Shown here: in pieces, positions 16,776 to 24,972 of the stretch
Numbering within the stretch: position 1 is the stretch's first letter
Layout: every line of letters begins with the position of its first letter
Source of the DNA: CAXBES01 sp963974915
Lineage (GTDB): Bacteria; Bacteroidota; Bacteroidia; Flavobacteriales; Flavobacteriaceae
Direction: 5' to 3'
Length of the DNA stretch: 64,000 bases
Assembly (NCBI GenBank): GCA_963974915.1
Contig: CAXBES010000002.1
Span: forward strand, 1 to 64,000
Made by a program: the position numbers and the translations under genes
Notes under the pieces: model-generated
Told to the model about the DNA's origin: nothing
Databases searched by the model: none
The model's input: the letters and a program-made list of their open reading frames with translations, nothing else

Positions 16776-17531
16776 AGAAACAAGATCTGATACATTTTCA
16801 CCAACACCTAAAGCAGGCTCACCTTCTACTACAAAAGCAACACTACCAAAAGTTACACCTAAATCAGATAAAGAAGTCCAAGAAGTTGCACCAGCACCGA
16901 AGATATCTCCCGGATCGATCAAGTGCGCTTCGTTGTTACCAGCAGTTGGTACACCAGCGTCAAACCAGTTCCAACGCTCTGCAGCAGTCGATACCGGAGT
17001 AATGTCCAATCTTGGAGCAACTACTAACCAGTAGTCACCAGCTGGTAAAACTACATCACCACCGTTTGCAGCAGTAATATCGATTTCGAATGCGTAGTTT
17101 GAAGCATCGATAACTAAGTTTAATGCACCACCCATTGGATCGATGTTAACTAATTCTAACACACCAGTTCCAGACTGAGTAGGATCACTATCCGGTACAT
17201 CAAAACCTGTAAGGTTATTATAGATGTAAAGATCGAAACCTGAAAGTAATTGATCTAAGTTCCCGTTGTTCTGGAAACCAAATACAGAGATCTTGTCGAT
17301 ACGATTAGATTCAGTTAATGTAAAGTCATCTGCAGAGAAAACCTGTCCACCATCAACAGAAGAGATATCAGAGATGATCCCGTTACCTCCAATAGAAGGC
17401 TGATCCCACAATACAGCTAAATCTGGAGTGTAAGGAGTAACTGTGCTAGAAACTGATACTTCAGATAAATTTTGAGCGTTAGCAGCTAAAGCAAATAACC
17501 CTGCCGCCATAAATAAAGTAATTTTCTTCAT
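16563..17531 (-). CDS. secreted T9SS C-terminal-sorted protein, function unknown
   Basis: A protein of 322 aa. Residues 1-19 form a signal peptide (MKKITLFMAAGLFALAANA). The body (about 20-245) looks like a beta-sandwich with a repeated DDFTLTES/YIYNNLTGFD pattern; I recognise no enzyme motif. Residues about 250-322 form a T9SS sorting domain (VSVYPNPASDILNV to TEKVIKK). The body uses many GCA, CCA and AAC codons and looks more codon-optimised than its neighbours, which suggests high expression. That would fit an abundant exported surface or matrix protein, but the role is unknown. Confidence 0.85.
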   Translation of the reverse strand: MKKITLFMAAGLFALAANAQNLSEVSVSSTVTPYTPDLAVLWDQPSIGGNGIISDISSVDGGQVFSADDFTLTESNRIDKISVFGFQNNGNLDQLLSGFDLYIYNNLTGFDVPDSDPTQSGTGVLELVNIDPMGGALNLVIDASNYAFEIDITAANGGDVVLPAGDYWLVVAPRLDITPVSTAAERWNWFDAGVPTAGNNEAHLIDPGDIFGAGATSWTSLSDLGVTFGSVAFVVEGEPALGVGENVSDLVSVYPNPASDILNVKVPSTVTVTGATLFDVLGNNTGVRLVNGQINIAGLANGVYLLNVETSAGTLTEKVIKK

Positions 17532-17561
17532 TTTAAAATATTTTAGATTAATTTAAGGCCA

Positions 17562-17595
17562 CAATATAGCGAAAGAATTTTTTATTTTTTACAAA
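17562..17595 (-). promoter_or_regulatory. candidate promoter for T9SS cargo gene 16563-17531
   Basis: The minus strand reads TATATTG (17562-17568), similar to TAnnTTTG with one base missing, with TTTG about 23 bp upstream. The spacing is at the long end of the accepted range. Confidence 0.35.
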
Positions 17596-17606
17596 AAAAA
17601 CCCTCA

Positions 17607-17628
17607 AATTGGCACTTATTTGCCAATT
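17607..17628. promoter_or_regulatory. perfect inverted repeat, candidate operator
   Basis: AATTGGCA-cttatt-TGCCAATT, 8-bp arms with a 6-bp spacer, lies in the 119-bp gap between the divergent T9SS cargo and M14 peptidase genes. It is 12 bp upstream of the proposed -33 element of the former and 22 bp before the start of the latter. The dyad size fits a dimeric helix-turn-helix regulator. Confidence 0.5.
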
Positions 17629-17650
17629 AACAACATTTTAAGATAATTTT

Positions 17651-19396
17651 ATGAAACAGAAATACCTCATCCTGCTTGCTATACTTCTAGTTGCATGTTC
17701 TTCGGAAAAATCTAAAACATCTTATAATTTCGTTTCGCTTTTTGAATCATCCGGAGGTAATGAAACACCGAAATACGGAGAAGTCATTGATTTTTATACA
17801 AATCTTTCCGAAGCATATACTTCGGTTGCCATCTATTCCATGGGAAAGACAGATAGTGGAGAGCCCCTTCATATTGTCACCTTTAATAAAAACAGAACAT
17901 TCGATTCAGAATTCTCCGGATCTCGAAACAAAAATGTACTCCTTATAAATAATGGAATTCATCCAGGGGAAAGTGATGGTATCGATGCCTCCATGCTTCT
18001 AATTAGAGATTTTGCTGAAGGTACAATAGCTGCGCCTCAAAATACCATAATTGCGGTGATCCCGGTATACAATATTGGAGGAGCACTCAACAGAAATAGT
18101 GTAACACGTACCAACCAAAACGGACCAAAGGAATACGGATTTAGAGGGAACGCACGAAATTATGACCTTAACAGGGATTTTATTAAATCGGATACCAAAA
18201 ATGCACGAGCCTTTGCAGAAATTTTCAGAACCGTTAAGCCGGATCTGTTTATAGACAATCATGTAAGCAATGGAGCAGATTATCAATATGTCCTCACTCA
18301 TTTATTTACACAACATAATAAGTTAGGTTCAGACCTTGGAAATTATCTGCACACTTCTTTGATGCCCCAACTTGAAGATTCTCTTGAGATAAAAAACTGG
18401 GACATTACTCCATATGTAAATGTTTTTAACCGAACTCCTGAAAGCGGATTTTCGCAATTTTTCGACTCCCCACGCTACTCTACCGGATACGCAACGCTTT
18501 ATAATACATTAGGAATGATGGTAGAAACTCATATGCTAAAACCCTACAAAGAACGGGTTGAAGGCACGTACGAACTCATGAAAAGCTTTATCAATATCGC
18601 CGATAATGAAGCGGAAGTAATAAAAGAACTTCGAAAAAATGCATTAACACACTTTAAGGCAGGAACTACTTACCCTCTAAGCTGGGAAATTGATAGTTCG
18701 AAAACTGCAACACTGTCTTTTAAAGGTTACGAAGGGGAGATGATACCCAGTTCAATTACAGGGGCAAACCGACTTAAATACGACCGTAGTAAACCGTTTA
18801 CGAAAGAGGTTACCTATTATAATAATTTCAAACCGAAATCTTCGGTAGAAATTCCATCGTATTACATAATACCTCAAGGCTATTGGAATATCATTGAGCT
18901 TCTAAAGGCAAATAAAATTTCAATGGAAAGAATACAAAATGATACTACGATCACTTCCGAAGTGTATAAAATAGAACGCTATGAAACTTCCAGAAATCCT
19001 TATGAAGGTCACTATCCGCATTACAATACGCAGGTAGTATCTAACACAGAAAATGTTTTTATTAAAAGAGGAGATTATATCGTAAGCACCGATCAGGATG
19101 GCGTTCGCTATCTTTTAGAGACTTTAGAACCCACGGCAACCGATTCGTTTTTTAACTGGAACTTCTTCGACGCGATACTTCAGCAAAAGGAAGGCTTCTC
19201 TCCTTATGTTTGGGAAGACAAAGCAGTAGAATTGCTAAATAACGATCCCGATTTACAGCAAGAATTTTCAGAAAAAAAAGCGAGCGACCCAAGCTTCGCC
19301 GGTAACTGGTATGTTCAATTAGACTGGATACATAAACGATCGCCTAATTATGAGAAAGCACATTTAAGATATCCTATCATTAGGGTGCGGAATTAA
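17651..19396 (+). CDS. M14-family zinc carboxypeptidase lipoprotein
   Basis: A predicted periplasmic or surface lipoprotein of 581 aa (lipobox LVAC, Cys16). The M14 peptidase domain spans about 40-320. Zinc ligands are His104 and Glu107 (NGIHPGESDG) and His204 (IDNHVSNGAD), and the catalytic Glu292 lies in MMVETHML. The substrate-binding NYDLNRDF motif is at about 170-177. The C-terminal 260 residues are a Bacteroidota-specific extension. All catalytic residues are present, so it should be active on peptide C-termini. Its last 33 bp overlap the convergent NUDIX gene. Confidence 0.92.
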   Translation: MKQKYLILLAILLVACSSEKSKTSYNFVSLFESSGGNETPKYGEVIDFYTNLSEAYTSVAIYSMGKTDSGEPLHIVTFNKNRTFDSEFSGSRNKNVLLINNGIHPGESDGIDASMLLIRDFAEGTIAAPQNTIIAVIPVYNIGGALNRNSVTRTNQNGPKEYGFRGNARNYDLNRDFIKSDTKNARAFAEIFRTVKPDLFIDNHVSNGADYQYVLTHLFTQHNKLGSDLGNYLHTSLMPQLEDSLEIKNWDITPYVNVFNRTPESGFSQFFDSPRYSTGYATLYNTLGMMVETHMLKPYKERVEGTYELMKSFINIADNEAEVIKELRKNALTHFKAGTTYPLSWEIDSSKTATLSFKGYEGEMIPSSITGANRLKYDRSKPFTKEVTYYNNFKPKSSVEIPSYYIIPQGYWNIIELLKANKISMERIQNDTTITSEVYKIERYETSRNPYEGHYPHYNTQVVSNTENVFIKRGDYIVSTDQDGVRYLLETLEPTATDSFFNWNFFDAILQQKEGFSPYVWEDKAVELLNNDPDLQQEFSEKKASDPSFAGNWYVQLDWIHKRSPNYEKAHLRYPIIRVRN

Positions 19397-19987
19397 GTAT
19401 TCTTTTGGGAAAAGTAATTTGATATTTTCGTATGAATCCTGTAGCGCCTTTTGTGATTTCTCAAAATTTTTCCACCTTACTTTTTTTATTCCTTCGGAAG
19501 GTTCGGGAATTAACGGGCCGGTGTAATCGCTAAACATTTCGAACCAATAAGTGATCTTCAACTTAAACTTGTCGTTGCGTTTAAATACATGGTAGGTCTT
19601 CGTTAAGAATCTTCGAACTTCCAAATCCTGAACTCCCGTTTCTTCTATCGTTTCTCTTACTGCGGCTTCTTCGTAACTTTCACCGTTCTCTACCTTTCCC
19701 TTCGGAAGGTCCCACTTAGAGTTTCTTCGAATAAAGAGTATTTCCTTTTTGCTGTTGTACACTAAGCCTCCTCCAGCTTCAACCACTGGTAATTTTTCTC
19801 TCAGGAATTTTTCTAATTTTTCAGCATTTTTATGGTAAATATTGACGTAAAGAAGTTCGCCGTTATTGATCTGGTTGATCAATTTTTTAAACTTCACTTC
19901 CTTTAAGGGAATAGAAGTATAACCTTTACCAATTTTTTTCTCCGTGGAAAGTATTATCGGAATTTCTTTGACAAAAACTTTATACAT
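19364..19987 (-). CDS. NUDIX hydrolase
   Basis: A nucleoside-diphosphate-linked hydrolase of 207 aa. The Nudix box (GKVENGESYEEAAVRE plus EETGV) lies at 97-119 with all metal-binding glutamates. An N-terminal region of about 70 residues precedes the fold, as in many Bacteroidota members. I chose the ATG at 19987 (MYKVFVKE) over the longer frame from 20008, which would overlap the pyrE start. The start codons of this gene and pyrE face each other with only 7 bp between them. Substrate unknown. Confidence 0.9.
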   Translation of the reverse strand: MYKVFVKEIPIILSTEKKIGKGYTSIPLKEVKFKKLINQINNGELLYVNIYHKNAEKLEKFLREKLPVVEAGGGLVYNSKKEILFIRRNSKWDLPKGKVENGESYEEAAVRETIEETGVQDLEVRRFLTKTYHVFKRNDKFKLKITYWFEMFSDYTGPLIPEPSEGIKKVRWKNFEKSQKALQDSYENIKLLFPKEYLIPHPNDRIS

Positions 19988-19994
19988 TTGTAAA

Positions 19995-20636
19995 ATGATA
20001 TTAAACAAAGAAACGGCGCAAAAAACAGCCGAATTACTTCTGCAAATTAATGCAATTAAATTACAACCACAAAACCCATTTACATGGGCATCGGGTTGGA
20101 AATCCCCAATTTATTGCGACAATAGGATAACACTATCATATCCAGAGATAAGAAACTTTTTACGAGAGCATTTAGCGAATCAAATTGAGAACTTATACGG
20201 TAGTCCCGATGCCATTGCAGGAGTTGCAACGGGAGCCATTGGTATTGGTGCGCTGGTAGCTGATTATTTAAATCTCCCTTTTTGTTATATTAGACCTGAA
20301 GCTAAAAAGCACGGCCGGCAAAATAAAATTGAAGGTCATATAGAACCAAACCAGAATGTGGTAGTGGTTGAAGATCTTATAAGCACCGGAAAAAGCAGTC
20401 TGCTTGCAGTTGAAGCGCTTCGGGAAGCTAATGTTAACGTAAAGGGCATGGTTGCTATTTTCACCTACGGATTTGATATCGCAGAAGAAAATTTTAAAAA
20501 TGCAGACGTTGAACTTCACACTTTAAGCGACTATCATAATTTATTAAAACAAGCCGAAAATTCACATTATATATCGGCAGCCGAAGTTTCACTTTTGGCA
20601 AAATGGCGTGAAGATCCGGGTAAATGGCTTCAATAG
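19995..20636 (+). CDS. pyrE: orotate phosphoribosyltransferase
   Basis: The pyrimidine biosynthesis step that makes OMP from orotate and PRPP, 213 aa. The PRPP-binding signature VVVVEDLISTGKS is at 122-134, and the flexible-loop segment RPEAKKHGRQNKIEG is at about 100-114. I chose the start MILNKETAQKTAELLLQ because it matches family N-termini; the longer frame from 19944 runs into the NUDIX gene. The promoter must lie inside the NUDIX coding region. Confidence 0.96.
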   Translation: MILNKETAQKTAELLLQINAIKLQPQNPFTWASGWKSPIYCDNRITLSYPEIRNFLREHLANQIENLYGSPDAIAGVATGAIGIGALVADYLNLPFCYIRPEAKKHGRQNKIEGHIEPNQNVVVVEDLISTGKSSLLAVEALREANVNVKGMVAIFTYGFDIAEENFKNADVELHTLSDYHNLLKQAENSHYISAAEVSLLAKWREDPGKWLQ

Positions 20637-20704
20637 ATCCTGGCATGATTTAAGCAAGGAACATTCACGTTAAAAGTCTTCAAATAAATAAAAACCCAAA
20701 TTCT

Positions 20705-21097
20705 ATGAATTTATCAAGTAGTAAAGTAACCGTTCAAAAGGATGCAAATTCACTTTGCGAATTTTTAAGTGATGTTAAAAATTTTAAACAGTTAATGCCA
20801 GACAACACCAGCAAGTTTGAGGTAATTAGAGATGACGCTTTTGTATTTGCGCTAAAAGGCATGCCCGAAATTGCGTTGGAAGTGAAGGAAGTAAATCCTC
20901 CAAACCAGGTTATTTTGGGTGCCATAAGTGACAAGCTTCCGTTTACATTAACGGGAAATATTGAAGAACAAGATGCCAATTCATCACAAATAGAGTTGCT
21001 TTTTGAAGGTGAATTTAGCGGAATGATGGCGATGATGATTAAAGGGCCTATCTCTAAATTTATTGAAACCCTCGCCGAAAATCTAAAATCGGTTTAG
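20705..21097 (+). CDS. SRPBCC (START-like) family protein
   Basis: A small protein of 130 aa with the helix-grip pattern: an N-terminal strand, a helix with FLSDVKNFKQLMPDN, alternating strands and a long C-terminal helix (MIKGPISKFIETLAENL). The fold binds hydrophobic ligands in other members, but nothing here indicates one. It follows pyrE by 68 bp on the same strand. Its stop overlaps that of birA by 4 bp. Confidence 0.8.
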   Translation: MNLSSSKVTVQKDANSLCEFLSDVKNFKQLMPDNTSKFEVIRDDAFVFALKGMPEIALEVKEVNPPNQVILGAISDKLPFTLTGNIEEQDANSSQIELLFEGEFSGMMAMMIKGPISKFIETLAENLKSV

Positions 21098-21825
21098 TAA
21101 AGCATTTTAATCTGTTTAAGTTCATACTTCTGAAGGGATTCATCTGCCAATTCAATTTTAAGTTTTCCTGAGTTAGAGATTCCGCGAATTATTCCGCTAA
21201 ACTTCTCTCCTGAAATATCTTCGAAAACCGAAACTCTATCTTTTCTGAACAGAACATTTTCGTATTCCTGTTTAAGCGCTTCCGAAGAATTACCAGCAAT
21301 TTTGTTGAGTGACGAGAGAATCTCGGAAGATATCACTTCGAATACTTCGCCGAGGTCATAATTAATTCCGGAAGTTAGCTTCATTGAAGTAGCTTGTGGC
21401 AATTGAGGGAAATTCATTTCATTTACGTTTAATCCTATCCCTATTACAGAACTAACAATTTTATCGCCTAGGGTCTGATTTTCTATAAGTACGCCGCAGA
21501 GTTTTTTCTTATATGACAATATGTCGTTAGGCCACTTTATTGAAATCGCAGGAATTTGCAATTTTTCCAGGCCATTTTTTAAGCCTAAACTTGTGGCATA
21601 TGTGATCGTGGGTTGCTCTCCCACCCGAAGATTGTCAAATCGCTTAAACACACTAAATGTAAGGCTTTGACCAACACTCGACGACCACTGCGAATGCATT
21701 TGACCGCGGCCTGCAGTTTGTTTTTCGGTGATCACGATAAGTTCATCCTCTAGTGCTACCTTCTTACTTAAATTTTTAAGGTAAGTATTAGTAGAATCAA
21801 TGGCATTAAGTTTGATTATCTTCAA
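21094..21825 (-). CDS. birA: biotin--[acetyl-CoA-carboxylase] ligase
   Basis: Activates biotin as biotinyl-AMP and transfers it to carrier lysines, 243 aa. The signatures TAGRGQMHSQW (about 38-48) and IKWPNDI (about 98-104) mark the catalytic domain. A short SH3-like C-terminal domain follows (about 195-243). There is no N-terminal helix-turn-helix, so it is the ligase-only type and not a repressor. It is divergent from rsfS across 84 bp. Confidence 0.94.
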   Translation of the reverse strand: MKIIKLNAIDSTNTYLKNLSKKVALEDELIVITEKQTAGRGQMHSQWSSSVGQSLTFSVFKRFDNLRVGEQPTITYATSLGLKNGLEKLQIPAISIKWPNDILSYKKKLCGVLIENQTLGDKIVSSVIGIGLNVNEMNFPQLPQATSMKLTSGINYDLGEVFEVISSEILSSLNKIAGNSSEALKQEYENVLFRKDRVSVFEDISGEKFSGIIRGISNSGKLKIELADESLQKYELKQIKMLY

Positions 21826-21862
21826 AGTGAAAAGAATGTATTACTATTCCGTTAGCAAAGTC

Positions 21863-21891
21863 TTTAAAGAAACAAAAAAGTAATAACTTTG
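21863..21891 (+). promoter_or_regulatory. candidate promoter for the rsfS-ftsH run
   Basis: TAACTTTG at 21884-21891 is a full match to TAnnTTTG, with TTT at 21863-21865 as a weak -33 element at 18-bp spacing. The ATG of rsfS lies 19 bp downstream. Confidence 0.5.
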
Positions 21892-21909
21892 CGCAAATAA
21901 AAATTTTTA

Positions 21910-22281
21910 ATGTCAGAAAAAGAAAAAGGGACAGATCAGCTTATAGCTCATATTATTAGAGGGATCGAAGAAGTAAAAGGACAAGATATAGAAATTCTTG
22001 ATCTTCGAGATATTGAAAACACAGTTTGTGACTACTTTATAATTTGCAATGGTACTTCGAATACGCAAGTAAATGCAATTGTAGGCTCCATACAAAAAAC
22101 AGTAAGTAAATCTTTACACGAAAAACCTTGGCACGTCGAAGGAAGCGATAATGCCGAATGGATACTCATGGATTTTGTTCATGTGGTAGTTCATATATTT
22201 CAGAAGCACATACGTGAATTCTATGACATAGAAGGACTATGGGGAGATGCTAAATCAGTTAAAATAGAAGCAACGTATTAA
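21910..22281 (+). CDS. rsfS: ribosome silencing factor RsfS
   Basis: Binds ribosomal protein L14 and blocks subunit joining when nutrients are low. The protein has 123 aa with the family pattern: ILDLRDIENTVCDYFIICNGTSNTQVNAI, then WHVEGSDNAEWILMDFVHVVVHIF. Length is typical. It leads the plus-strand run and ftsH begins 11 bp downstream, so the two are co-transcribed. Confidence 0.95.
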   Translation: MSEKEKGTDQLIAHIIRGIEEVKGQDIEILDLRDIENTVCDYFIICNGTSNTQVNAIVGSIQKTVSKSLHEKPWHVEGSDNAEWILMDFVHVVVHIFQKHIREFYDIEGLWGDAKSVKIEATY

Positions 22282-22292
22282 AACAAAGCCCG

Positions 22293-24245
22293 ATGGCAGA
22301 AGAAAATAAAAAACACATAAAACCCGAAGGTAAAAAACCAAAATTCAATAATATCTGGATCTATGTAGCCATATTTCTAGTATTCGTTGGAATCCAGTTT
22401 TTTGGCGGTAATAGTTGGACTCAGCCAACACAAACCACTCAATCTGAGTTTGAAGGATATTTAAAAGATGGTGATGTAGAAAGAGTTCATGTGGTAAATG
22501 GTAAGATTGCAAAAATCTACTTGACTGCTGAAGCGAGAGAAAAAGGTGTTCATACTTCGAACGAAAAGAAAAGTTTGGTTGAACCGGGTCCGGACGAACC
22601 GTCTTATCAGTTTGAAATTGGAGATCTTCAAAATTTTGAGAACGACCTTAAACGTATTGAAAGAGAAAACGATTTAGATATCGAGTTAACTCGTAGCACA
22701 GAAAACAATGTTTTAGGTGATATACTTATAGGGCTGTTACCGTTTATTGTGATCATTGGAATTTGGATCTTTATTATGCGAAGAATGTCGTCCGGTGCCG
22801 GAGGTGGTGCAGGTGGACAAATTTTTAACATAGGTAAATCGAAAGCAAAATTATTTGACGAAAAAACCGATGTAAAGACTTCATTTAAAGATGTTGCAGG
22901 CCTTGAAGGCGCAAAAGAAGAGGTTCAGGAAATCGTGGATTTCCTAAAGAATCCGACAAAATATACCTCATTGGGAGGAAAAATTCCGAAGGGAGCTTTA
23001 TTAGTAGGGCCTCCGGGAACCGGTAAAACTTTACTTGCCAAAGCTGTTGCGGGAGAAGCGAAAGTGCCGTTCTTTTCATTATCCGGTTCAGACTTCGTGG
23101 AAATGTTCGTTGGTGTAGGAGCATCGCGAGTACGAGATCTTTTTAAGCAGGCGAAAGAAAAATCGCCGTCGATTATTTTTATTGACGAAATAGATGCCAT
23201 TGGTAGAGCACGTGGGAAGAATAATTTCTCAGGTTCTAACGATGAGCGTGAAAACACCTTAAACCAATTACTAACCGAGATGGATGGTTTTGGAACCAAC
23301 ACCAACGTGATCGTTGTAGCTGCTACAAACAGAGCCGATGTGTTGGATAAGGCACTTATGCGCGCCGGACGTTTCGATAGACAGATTTATGTGGATCTAC
23401 CGGATGTAAGAGAACGTAAAGAAATTTTTGAAGTACATCTTCGTCCGTTGAAAAAAGACGACTCGCTTGATACCGAGTTTCTTGCTAAACAAACCCCTGG
23501 CTTTTCAGGAGCAGATATTGCTAATGTTTGTAATGAGGCCGCGCTAATTGCTGCCCGAAAAGAAAAAACATCTGTTGGAAAACAGGATTTTCTTGACGCT
23601 GTAGATAGGATTGTAGGTGGTTTAGAGAAGAAGAACAAGATAATTACTCCTGATGAGAAAAAAGCAATCGCTTATCACGAAGCCGGACATGCCACTGTGA
23701 GTTGGATGCTAGAGCATGCTGCGCCGCTTGTTAAAGTTACTATTGTTCCTAGAGGGCAATCCTTAGGTGCTGCTTGGTATTTACCGGAAGAGCGCTTAAT
23801 TGTTAGACCCGAACAAATGCTTGATGAAATGTGTGCTGCCTTAGGTGGTAGGGCTGCAGAGAAGGTTATATTTAATAAAATTTCTACCGGTGCGTTGAGT
23901 GATCTGGAAAAAGTAACTAAACAAGCCAGAGCAATGGTGACCATTTATGGTCTCAATGAAACAATAGGTAACCTTACCTATTACGATTCGTCTGGTCAAT
24001 CTGAGTATAACTTTTCGAAGCCTTACAGTGAGAAAACAGCCGAATTAATCGACAAGGAAATTTCGAATCTAATAGAAGTTCAATATCAACGAGCTATAGA
24101 TCTTCTCGAAAAGAACAAAGATAAGCTTACAGAATTAGCTAATGTTCTTTTGGAAAAGGAAGTGATTTTTAAAGATAACCTACAGAAGATCTTTGGAAAC
24201 AGACCCTTTGACAAGACAGAAGAAGAGCCCATTGCAACAACATAA
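22293..24245 (+). CDS. ftsH: ATP-dependent zinc metalloprotease FtsH
   Basis: A membrane-anchored AAA protease that degrades misfolded membrane and regulatory proteins, 650 aa. Helices at about 21-37 and 143-163 flank the periplasmic domain. Walker A is GPPGTGKT at 239-246, Walker B IIFIDEIDAIG near 294-304, and the arginine finger segment RAGRFDR near 357-363. The zinc site HEAGH is at 462-466, with the third ligand expected in TGALSDLEKVT. Complete and of normal length. Confidence 0.98.
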   Translation: MAEENKKHIKPEGKKPKFNNIWIYVAIFLVFVGIQFFGGNSWTQPTQTTQSEFEGYLKDGDVERVHVVNGKIAKIYLTAEAREKGVHTSNEKKSLVEPGPDEPSYQFEIGDLQNFENDLKRIERENDLDIELTRSTENNVLGDILIGLLPFIVIIGIWIFIMRRMSSGAGGGAGGQIFNIGKSKAKLFDEKTDVKTSFKDVAGLEGAKEEVQEIVDFLKNPTKYTSLGGKIPKGALLVGPPGTGKTLLAKAVAGEAKVPFFSLSGSDFVEMFVGVGASRVRDLFKQAKEKSPSIIFIDEIDAIGRARGKNNFSGSNDERENTLNQLLTEMDGFGTNTNVIVVAATNRADVLDKALMRAGRFDRQIYVDLPDVRERKEIFEVHLRPLKKDDSLDTEFLAKQTPGFSGADIANVCNEAALIAARKEKTSVGKQDFLDAVDRIVGGLEKKNKIITPDEKKAIAYHEAGHATVSWMLEHAAPLVKVTIVPRGQSLGAAWYLPEERLIVRPEQMLDEMCAALGGRAAEKVIFNKISTGALSDLEKVTKQARAMVTIYGLNETIGNLTYYDSSGQSEYNFSKPYSEKTAELIDKEISNLIEVQYQRAIDLLEKNKDKLTELANVLLEKEVIFKDNLQKIFGNRPFDKTEEEPIATT

Positions 24246-24254
24246 TGTTGCAAT
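24231..24254. repeat. inverted repeat spanning the ftsH stop codon
   Basis: ATTGCAACA-acataa-TGTTGCAAT has 9-bp perfect arms and includes the stop codon in its loop. The following T-tract is weak, so it may be an attenuating or RNA-end-stabilising hairpin rather than a full terminator. Confidence 0.5.
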
Positions 24255-24313
24255 TGTTCGTTAAAGAGTTTAAACTTTAGTAATCATGTAATAGAACTTC
24301 AATATAGATTTTA

Positions 24314-24321
24314 TATATTTG
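24314..24321 (+). promoter_or_regulatory. candidate -7 box for the LUD-cdsA-psd-ACBP run
   Basis: TATATTTG is a full match to TAnnTTTG, 38 bp before the LUD gene start, in the 114-bp gap after ftsH. No clear TTG was found at -33. Confidence 0.4.
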
Positions 24322-24359
24322 AATTAAAACGTATTTTAAAACTCCTCAATAACTTATAA

Positions 24360-24971
24360 ATGAGTCTGTTCAAAAGACTATTAAACCCTAATTATAAGTC
24401 AGAAGAAAAAGCTCGAAAAGCTAAGCCGTCTGAGCACGGCAAGTATTACCCCGAAGAGAAATTACCGATTGATGAAAAGTTCACTTATAACTTTAATAAA
24501 AACGGTGGTAAATTCTTATACTGCGAGAATTTAGAAGAGGTATTAGAAGCATTCGACAGTATTTTACTTGAGAATGATTGGTATGAGCGCGATGTTTTTT
24601 GCATAAACGAGCAATTAACATCCCGGTTTGATGGCTTCAATTTAAACTTTACGAAGAAGGCAAATAGCAGCTTTTTTCTTTCCACCTGCGAATCGTTGGT
24701 TGCAAATAACGGTTCAATTCTGTTGTGTTCAAATCAGATTAAAGAAAAAAAGCTTAACGAATTACCTTCTAATTTCGTGATATTTGCTACTACGAGTCAG
24801 TTAGTTGACACCATAAGTGAAGGTTTACGAATAATCAAAAACAAGAACAAAAACCACATTCCGAGTAACATTACCACTATCCAGGACTTCGAAACTGAAA
24901 AAGAAAAGGACTTTATGAGTTATGGAAGTAGCACAAAAAACTTATATTTGCTGCTTCTGGAAGACCTATAA
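24360..24971 (+). CDS. LUD-domain protein (LutC/YkgG-like)
   Basis: A soluble protein of 203 aa with an LUD-type fold. The N-terminal 35 residues are Lys-rich. The rest shows strands and helices around YCENLEEVLEAFDSIL, LSTCESLVANNGSILLCS and a final conserved YGSSTKNLYLLLLEDL. LutC homologues take part in lactate oxidation, but no lutA or lutB is near and no such role is implied here. It ends 1 bp before the cdsA start, so translation is probably coupled. Confidence 0.8.
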   Translation: MSLFKRLLNPNYKSEEKARKAKPSEHGKYYPEEKLPIDEKFTYNFNKNGGKFLYCENLEEVLEAFDSILLENDWYERDVFCINEQLTSRFDGFNLNFTKKANSSFFLSTCESLVANNGSILLCSNQIKEKKLNELPSNFVIFATTSQLVDTISEGLRIIKNKNKNHIPSNITTIQDFETEKEKDFMSYGSSTKNLYLLLLEDL

Positions 24972-24972
24972 T

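Noticed and set aside
24931..24972. cdsA starting upstream inside the LUD gene
   Set aside because: The added residues belong to the LUD frame overlap and are unlike CdsA N-termini.
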